A stretch of 17,907 nucleotides of DNA from an uncultured Lachnospiraceae bacterium. Lineage in GTDB: Bacteria; Bacillota; Clostridia; Lachnospirales; Lachnospiraceae. Position numbers and translations under genes: made by a program. Of the stretch, positions 12,685-17,907 are shown piece by piece. Location of the stretch: positions 56,675 through 74,581 of the forward strand of contig CAJUFQ010000015.1 in the NCBI GenBank assembly GCA_910585625.1, in the 5' to 3' direction. The notes under the pieces are model-generated. The model made no database searches, was not told the origin of the DNA, and saw only the letters and a list, made by a program, of their open reading frames with translations. The first letter of the stretch is position 1; the number at the start of each line of letters is the position of its first letter.

Positions 12685-14651
12685 TCCAAAACGCCTCCTT
12701 TCAATTTCACCGCTGCCACCACTTCGCCCAACTCCTCCGCCTGGCTTAAGGACAATGTTGCCGTCTCGTCTGTCTCCTGAGCGAGCTGACGGTTAGTATT
12801 CGCAATCTCCAGCACTTTATCTGCTTCCTCCGTCACCATGGCGACAGCTTCCTGCTGCTGTTCCACAACGGCCGCCATGCTGTTGGAAATCCCGGTGAAT
12901 TTTTCTGCGGCCTGATAAATCTCCCGGAAAGATTCTGCCGTGGCGTCCGCTGTCTTAAGTCCTTTTTCTATGGAAACATTCGCCTGGTCAATAATAGTTC
13001 CCGTCTCTTTTAAAGCGTTGGCTGTCTGTTCCGCCAAGACGCCAATTTGCTGCGCCACCACTGCAAACCCTCTGCCCGATTCCCCAGCGCGCGCCGCCTC
13101 GATGGACGCGTTAAGCGCCAGCAAGCTGGTCTGTGAGGAAATCTCTTCTATCAGCTGGCTGATTTTGATGATTTCCTGCATATTCTCATAAATATCGTGC
13201 ATCATCACCAGCATATCATCCATCTGTGTCTGCCCCTGGTCGACTTTGCCTTGGGCCTCTCCTGCACATTCTTTCACCTGACCGGCATTCTCCGTGATAT
13301 GCCCAATCTGCTCCGTAATCTGCTGGATGCTGGCAATCAGCCGCTCCAATGCAACCTCCTGCTCCACAGAACCGTCATACAACCGCTTGGCATACCCGGA
13401 CACCTCAGAAGAATTCTCATTGACTGCATGGGATGAGTGGTTAATCCTGCGCATAGTCTCATTCAGGGAATCCGTAATTGAGGCCAACGCCTCCCGAATC
13501 GCCACAAAATCACCGTTAAACGAATCCGGCACTTCCTGCGAATAATCCCCTTCCGACAGGTAGCCTAGCGAAGATTCAATGTCATTGATATAATGGGCCA
13601 TGCTGTCAATGGTCTTAGCAAGGGCTCCGGTAAGCACCTGCGCCTCCTCATTGGTTCTGGCAAGCACGACCTCATCTTTCAGATTGCCCTCCGACAGGGA
13701 CGTAAGCCTGCCCGTGGCAAGGGAAAGGGAGGCTGAGATGCTGTCTGCCATCTTTACAATCACATACCGCGCAATGAACAGAAGTATTACGGCAAGGATG
13801 ATGCAGACGAATACAGAGAACCATAACATTGCCTGGAATTCCCGGCGTGGCGCGTCAATCACAAGCGTCCAGTTCGTCCCCGGAACCGGAGCGTAGGCCA
13901 CATAATGGCTCACGCCGTGCAGACGCATGGATTCAGACCCTGTCTGGAAATTACGCATACGGTCAAAAACCTTCTTATTTTTATTGGATTTGTATATCTC
14001 GTAAACATTCTCATGCTTTTGCATATTATCTAAATCTTTGTCTGCGATAATCGTCCCTTCTTCATTGATTATGTAGGAATCGCCCGTCACGCCTATGTTG
14101 ATGTTCGTAAGCACGTCATCCAGCAGATCATATTTATAACTTCCTACCAGATAGGAAGCAATTTCCCCATCTTTTTTCAAAGGCAGCGCGACACTCAGCT
14201 GCCAGATATCGTTTTCATAATAAGGTTCGTCAATGACTATATTGCCCGTCTGCTGCAGATATGCGTAAAACTTCTTATCAGCGATGCTCTTCGGCGCGCC
14301 ATCATCCCCATAAACCTTTTTTCCTGATAAATCATATCCTCCCAGCCACACAAACTCAATGCGGGTCTCGCGCTCATCCAGCACTTCCTGCTTCTCTTCT
14401 GCCGAACCGCCCTCCTCCGTCAATGGCCCCTCCAGCGCCAGATTCGCCATACGGTCTGTAAGAAGATGAAGATTCGCGCCTACATTCTGGGATGAGGTCT
14501 TCGCTATCAGCTGAAGGTTATCCAGCAAAATCGTATCCGTTGAAACAAAGCTGCTGATAATCATGACAACTGTCAGCAAGACGCCGAGCAAAATTGCCAC
14601 TGCCATCACGTAAAATTCAATGGTCTGTTTAATCGTTCGGTTCTTTTTCAT
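12681..14651 (-). CDS. Methyl-accepting chemotaxis protein with Cache-type sensor
   Basis: This transmembrane receptor signals through CheA/CheW to the flagellar motor. From the chosen ATG it has 656 residues. Membrane segment one is at about 12-35. A double-Cache-like periplasmic-side sensor follows (about 36-272, with IWQLSVALPLKKDGEI and GDSYIINEEGTIIADKD). Membrane segment two is at about 275-298, then HAMP at about 297-350 and a second HAMP-like stretch at 355-403. The signalling domain carries a hairpin tip near 505-540 (QTSLLALNASIEAARAGE, GRGFAVVA). No C-terminal CheR-docking pentapeptide is present. The ATG at 14651 has AAAGGA about 10 nt upstream; an upstream in-frame ATG (14729) lacks one and would precede the likely transcription start. 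The ligand is unknown. The stop codon overlaps the start of the flavin-type lipoprotein gene. Confidence 0.94.
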   Translation of the reverse strand: MKKNRTIKQTIEFYVMAVAILLGVLLTVVMIISSFVSTDTILLDNLQLIAKTSSQNVGANLHLLTDRMANLALEGPLTEEGGSAEEKQEVLDERETRIEFVWLGGYDLSGKKVYGDDGAPKSIADKKFYAYLQQTGNIVIDEPYYENDIWQLSVALPLKKDGEIASYLVGSYKYDLLDDVLTNINIGVTGDSYIINEEGTIIADKDLDNMQKHENVYEIYKSNKNKKVFDRMRNFQTGSESMRLHGVSHYVAYAPVPGTNWTLVIDAPRREFQAMLWFSVFVCIILAVILLFIARYVIVKMADSISASLSLATGRLTSLSEGNLKDEVVLARTNEEAQVLTGALAKTIDSMAHYINDIESSLGYLSEGDYSQEVPDSFNGDFVAIREALASITDSLNETMRRINHSSHAVNENSSEVSGYAKRLYDGSVEQEVALERLIASIQQITEQIGHITENAGQVKECAGEAQGKVDQGQTQMDDMLVMMHDIYENMQEIIKISQLIEEISSQTSLLALNASIEAARAGESGRGFAVVAQQIGVLAEQTANALKETGTIIDQANVSIEKGLKTADATAESFREIYQAAEKFTGISNSMAAVVEQQQEAVAMVTEEADKVLEIANTNRQLAQETDETATLSLSQAEELGEVVAAVKLKGGVLE

Positions 14652-14687
14652 GATTGACGTTTCCTTTCCCACAGATTCCTTCCAAAT

Positions 14688-14696
14688 ATTATAACA
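14688..14696 (-). promoter_or_regulatory. Extended -10 promoter of the chemoreceptor gene
   Basis: The minus strand reads TGTTATAAT, an extended -10 element, about 37 nt before the chosen ATG of the chemoreceptor. The -35 region is poor (ATGGAA at 17-bp spacing), as is common when TG is present. No SigD/FliA-type consensus was seen. The position supports the ATG at 14651, not the upstream in-frame ATG, as the real start. Confidence 0.6.
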
Positions 14697-14788
14697 GATT
14701 TTCCTATATTTTCCATATATTTGCATCATAAAATATTATGCATTTCCAGGAAAAAGTGTTACGGAAAGACAGAACGAGCAGCCTGCGC

Positions 14789-17626
14789 CTACTTCCGCAG
14801 ATATTTTTTCACATACTGGCCTGTATAAGACCCTTCTGCCTCTGCCACCTCTTCCGGTGTTCCCTGGGCGATGACTTTTCCGCCTCCGTCCCCGCCTTCC
14901 GGCCCCATGTCTATGATATAATCCGCCGTCTTAATCACGTCAAGGTTATGCTCAATGACCACGACCGTATTGCCGCCTTCCGCCAAACGATGCAGGATTT
15001 CCGTAAGCTTATGCACGTCGGCAAAATGCAGCCCCGTCGTAGGTTCGTCCAGGATATAGATTGTCTTGCCTGTGCTGCGGCGGCTTAATTCCGTGGCCAG
15101 CTTTATCCGCTGCGCCTCCCCGCCGGACAGCGTCGTCGAAGGCTGGCCAAGCTTGATATAGGAGAGTCCCACATCATACAAGGTCTCAATCTTGCGCCGA
15201 ATGGAAGGAACATTCTCAAAGAAGGCCAACGCTTCCTCCACGGTCATGTTCAGCACATCATAAATGTTCTTCCCCTTATATTTGACTTCCAATGTCTCTC
15301 GGTTGTACCGCTTGCCGCCGCAGACCTCACAGGGCACATACACATCTGGCAGGAAGTGCATCTCAATCTTTAAGATACCGTCGCCGGAACATGCCTCGCA
15401 CCTCCCGCCCTTCACATTAAAGCTGAAACGTCCCTTGGCATACCCCTTTGCTTTTGCGTCCGGCGTCGCCGCAAACAAGTCGCGTATCTGGTCGAAAACA
15501 CCAGTATAGGTCGCAGGATTGGAGCGCGGCGTCCGGCCAATAGGAGACTGGTCGATATCTATCACCTTATCCAGCTGCCCAATCCCCTCAATAGATTTGT
15601 GCTTTCCCGGAATTACGCGGGCGCGGTTCAAATCCCTTGCCAATCGCTTGTAAAGGATTTCATTGGTGAGCGATGATTTCCCGGAGCCTGATACCCCGGT
15701 AATACAAGTCAGCACCCCCAACGGAATTTCCACATTTATATTCTGCAGATTGTTTTCCTGCGCCCCTTTGATCTTCAGGAATCCCGTGGGCTTCCTTCGC
15801 TCCTCTGGAACCGGAATCTGAACCTTGCCGCTGAGATATGCCCCGGTGATTGATTGTGGATTATTCATGATATCCTGCGCCGTCCCCTGCGCGACCAGCT
15901 CCCCGCCATGTTCCCCTGCGCCAGGGCCGATATCCACAATATGGTCTGCCGCCAGCATCGTATCTTCATCATGTTCTACGACAATCAAGGTATTGCCTAA
16001 TTCTTTTAAGTTCTTCAACGTATTCAGCAGCTTGTCGTTGTCTCTCTGGTGCAGCCCGATACTCGGCTCGTCCAAGATATAGGCAACGCCCACAAGCCCT
16101 GAACCAATTTGGGTCGCCAGTCGGATGCGCTGCGCCTCCCCGCCGGACAGCGTTCCTGTGGCGCGTGTAAGCGTCAGATACTCAAGCCCCACATCCACCA
16201 GGAAACCCACGCGCGCCTTAATCTCTTTCAGCACCTGCGCCCCAATCATCTGCTGCTGCTTTGTCAGCTCCATACCCACCAGGAATTTCTGCAGCCTGCG
16301 AATGGACATAGAAGTGACCTCATAGATATTTTTGTCAGAGACAGTCACCGCCAGAGACTCCTTTTTCAGGCGCTGCCCGCCGCATGCCTTACAAGGCGTC
16401 ACCCGCATAAATTGTTCGTATTCCTGTTTCATGGTATCAGAACCGGTCTCCCGGTAACGCCTCTGCACATTGCGGATCAGGCCTTCAAACGCCACATCAT
16501 AGACTCCCTCCCCGCGCTGCCCTTTGTAATGGACTTTCAGCTCCTTCCCGCCAGTGCCATTAATGATGATATTCTGCACCTTTTTCGGAAGTTCCTCATA
16601 CGGCGTATCTAAATCAAATCCATACGCCTCCGCCAATGCAACCAGTATAGCATTGGTAAAGCTCCCCTTGTCTGTGCTGGACTGCCAGCCCATGACCTGA
16701 ATGGCGCCTGACGAGAGGCCTAAAGACTTGTCTGGTATCATCAGGTCTATGTCAAATTCCATTTTATAGCCTAGCCCAAAACAGTCTGGACAGGCTCCGA
16801 ACGGATTGTTAAAAGAAAAGCTCCTCGGCTCAATCTCGTCCACACTGACGCCGCAGTCCGGGCAGGAAAAACTCTGTGAGAAATTAATCGGCTCGCCGCC
16901 TATAACGTCCACAGTCATCAGCCCTTCGGCAAGCTCCAGCACATTTTCCACGGAATCCGTCAGACGTTTCTCAATTCCAGGCTTAACCACAAGGCGGTCT
17001 ACCACTACCTCTATATTATGCTTGATATTTTTATCCAGCGCGATTTCTTCTGACAAATCATAGATATTGCCATCGACCTGAACCCTGACGTAACCGCTGC
17101 GTTTCGCCTGCTCAAACAATTTCTGGTGCATACCTTTGCGCCCACGCACTACTGGGGCCAGCAACTGGATTTTCGTACCTTCCGGCAGGGACTGTATCTG
17201 GTCAACCATCTGGTCGACTGACTGCTTTTTAATCTCTTTGCCGCAATTTGGGCAGTGCGGGATGCCTACCCTGGCATAAAGCAGACGGAAATAATCGTAA
17301 ATCTCCGTGACCGTCCCCACGGTAGAACGCGGGTTGCGGTTCGTTGATTTCTGATCGATGGATATCGCCGGGGAAAGCCCTTCAATCTTCTCCACATCCG
17401 GCTTCTCCATCTGCCCCAGGAACTGCCGCGCGTAAGAAGACAGCGATTCCATGTATCTTCGCTGCCCTTCCGCATAAATCGTGTCAAAGGCAAGGGAAGA
17501 TTTCCCTGAACCGCTTAAGCCTGTCAGTACCACGAATTCATTTCTCGGAATGTCCACGTCAAGATTCTTTAGGTTATGCTCGTTTGCCCCCCGGATTTTG
17601 ATGTATTTTCTCTCTGTCTTGGCCAT
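14789..17626 (-). CDS. uvrA: Excinuclease ABC subunit A
   Basis: UvrA is the damage-sensing ATPase of nucleotide excision repair; it loads UvrB on DNA. From the chosen start it has 945 residues, a normal length. It has two ABC modules: Walker A GLSGSGKSS (about 36-44) and GVSGSGKSS (about 640), with signatures LSGGEAQRIRLA (about 490) and LSGGEAQRIKLA (about 830). Zinc-binding cysteine sets are CPNCG, CPDCG with CPDCF, CKACG, and CEACSGDG with CEVCGGKRY. The ATG at 17626 (MAKTERKYIKIRG) has AAGGAG 9 nt upstream. An in-frame ATG at 17647 lacks such a site and contains it within its own codons. No uvrB is adjacent in the window. Upstream lies a repeat array, with no clear promoter before it. 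No good terminator follows. Confidence 0.98.
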   Translation of the reverse strand: MAKTERKYIKIRGANEHNLKNLDVDIPRNEFVVLTGLSGSGKSSLAFDTIYAEGQRRYMESLSSYARQFLGQMEKPDVEKIEGLSPAISIDQKSTNRNPRSTVGTVTEIYDYFRLLYARVGIPHCPNCGKEIKKQSVDQMVDQIQSLPEGTKIQLLAPVVRGRKGMHQKLFEQAKRSGYVRVQVDGNIYDLSEEIALDKNIKHNIEVVVDRLVVKPGIEKRLTDSVENVLELAEGLMTVDVIGGEPINFSQSFSCPDCGVSVDEIEPRSFSFNNPFGACPDCFGLGYKMEFDIDLMIPDKSLGLSSGAIQVMGWQSSTDKGSFTNAILVALAEAYGFDLDTPYEELPKKVQNIIINGTGGKELKVHYKGQRGEGVYDVAFEGLIRNVQRRYRETGSDTMKQEYEQFMRVTPCKACGGQRLKKESLAVTVSDKNIYEVTSMSIRRLQKFLVGMELTKQQQMIGAQVLKEIKARVGFLVDVGLEYLTLTRATGTLSGGEAQRIRLATQIGSGLVGVAYILDEPSIGLHQRDNDKLLNTLKNLKELGNTLIVVEHDEDTMLAADHIVDIGPGAGEHGGELVAQGTAQDIMNNPQSITGAYLSGKVQIPVPEERRKPTGFLKIKGAQENNLQNINVEIPLGVLTCITGVSGSGKSSLTNEILYKRLARDLNRARVIPGKHKSIEGIGQLDKVIDIDQSPIGRTPRSNPATYTGVFDQIRDLFAATPDAKAKGYAKGRFSFNVKGGRCEACSGDGILKIEMHFLPDVYVPCEVCGGKRYNRETLEVKYKGKNIYDVLNMTVEEALAFFENVPSIRRKIETLYDVGLSYIKLGQPSTTLSGGEAQRIKLATELSRRSTGKTIYILDEPTTGLHFADVHKLTEILHRLAEGGNTVVVIEHNLDVIKTADYIIDMGPEGGDGGGKVIAQGTPEEVAEAEGSYTGQYVKKYLRK

Positions 17627-17793
17627 ATGTGATAACTCCTTTTCCATAGTATCAGGTTTGTTTTTAATTCTTTGGCTACGGTAAGAAACCTAAGGGCGTC
17701 CTCCATGACTTGTTCCTTGGCTACGGTAAGCGGCATCAGGTCTCCTCCCAGCTTCGCTCCTCTCTTTGGCTCCAATACGAGACCTAAGGGCAT
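17569..17793 (-). other. Open frame starting inside a repeat and overlapping the uvrA start
   Basis: This 74-codon frame begins at the ATG in the repeat copy 17781-17825, runs through the degenerate array and ends 58 bp inside uvrA in a different frame. Its middle repeats the peptide LTVAKE because the DNA module repeats. It resembles no protein I know and may be only a by-product of the array. If translated, it would act as a leader frame passing over the uvrA ribosome site. Confidence 0.2.
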
Positions 17794-17825
17794 CCTCCCA
17801 GCTTCGCTGGGCCCCTCCTTAGGTC
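17781..17825 (-). repeat. Intact palindromic repeat, inner right copy
   Basis: The outer arms are 17781-17789 and 17817-17825 (nine perfect pairs), and the inner hairpin is 17797-17811 (six pairs, three-base loop). On the minus strand it reads AAGGAGG, then the inner hairpin, then AGG and ATG (start at 17793). This ATG opens a frame to 17569 that overlaps the uvrA start in another frame. Confidence 0.92.
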
Positions 17826-17852
17826 ATATTTACTTTCTTGGCTACGGTAAGT

Positions 17853-17897
17853 GACCTAAGGGCATCCTCCCAGCTTCGCTGGGCCCCTCCTTAGGTC
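17853..17897 (-). repeat. Intact palindromic repeat, outer right copy
   Basis: This copy is identical to the one 72 bp away. The outer arms extend to ten pairs because T17852 can pair with A17898. The inner hairpin is 17869-17883. The internal ATG on the minus strand leads to only seven codons (MPLGHLP) before a TAG supplied by the CTTACCGTAGCC module. Confidence 0.92.
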
Positions 17898-17907
17898 ATA
17901 TTTACTT

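Larger units (their letters stand above)
17672..17907 (-). repeat. Degenerate tandem array of palindromic repeats upstream of uvrA
   Basis: The array mixes two modules. One is the 45-bp palindrome (intact at 17781-17825 and 17853-17897). The other is TTGGCTACGGTAAG, which occurs exactly at 17672-17685, 17717-17730 and 17838-17851 and in degraded form at 17765-17775. Partial palindromes occur at 17686-17703 (half element) and 17732-17760 (inner hairpin sequence with an insertion). Positions 17781-17835 and 17853-17907 are identical over 55 bp with a 72-bp period, and the array may continue past the window end. Degeneracy increases toward uvrA. No transposase or attachment site is seen. Confidence 0.9.

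Noticed and set aside
14652..14788. Possible terminator after uvrA
   Set aside because: CGGAAG and CTTTCCG can pair only across a long loop, and the T-rich stretch is displaced. The structure is too weak to call.
17627..17647. Upstream ATG for uvrA (seven extra residues)
   Set aside because: It has no ribosome site, and the AAGGAG that suits the second ATG lies within the extra codons. UvrA proteins normally begin close to the IKIRGA motif.
17672..17907. CRISPR array
   Set aside because: The intervening segments are themselves related repeats, not unique spacers of even length, and no cas genes are present.
17627..17907. Insertion sequence end or attachment site
   Set aside because: No transposase or integrase frame is visible, and no target duplication is evident around the copies. 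The palindromes fit a non-coding repeat better.

Overview
The window looks like chromosome from a motile member of the Lachnospiraceae or a close relative (class Clostridia). Three things suggest this: a Mbl / flagellar rod cluster laid out as in Firmicutes, the comF-yvyF pair, and a cdaA-cdaR-glmM operon preceded by two small membrane-protein genes of a type I associate with Lachnospiraceae. Base composition is moderate and codon use is even throughout. All 15 protein genes lie on the minus strand, so the functional order runs from the right end to the left. There is no transposase, phage, CRISPR, tRNA or rRNA.

Right to left. (1) 17627-17907: a degenerate tandem array of a palindromic repeat, upstream of uvrA. 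(2) uvrA, excision-repair damage recognition. (3) A two-gene unit with its own promoter: a double-Cache chemoreceptor whose stop codon overlaps the start of a small FMN-binding-type lipoprotein. (4) A 397-bp gap with an AT-rich stretch, a clear sigma-A promoter for mbl, and two hairpins whose base pairing favours a short plus-strand RNA. (5) mbl, flhO, flgG and a rod-binding FlgJ-like gene, which join actin-like cell-wall control to the flagellar rod; the last gene overlaps recD2. (6) recD2, comF, yvyF, two membrane proteins of unknown function, then cdaA, cdaR and glmM. The last three form the conserved unit that makes c-di-AMP, modulates the cyclase and supplies glucosamine-1-phosphate for peptidoglycan.

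The most unusual feature is the repeat family. A 45-bp nested palindrome occurs twice in tandem at the right end (72-bp period) and once, with one substitution, at the extreme left end, all in the same orientation. The left copy begins inside the glmM stop codon. Each intact copy also contains a Shine-Dalgarno-like purine run, a stable hairpin and an ATG. In one copy that ATG opens a frame of 74 codons that runs over the uvrA start.

Other points worth a look are the chemoreceptor / flavin-lipoprotein pair and the candidate plus-strand RNA, which would be the only gene on that strand.
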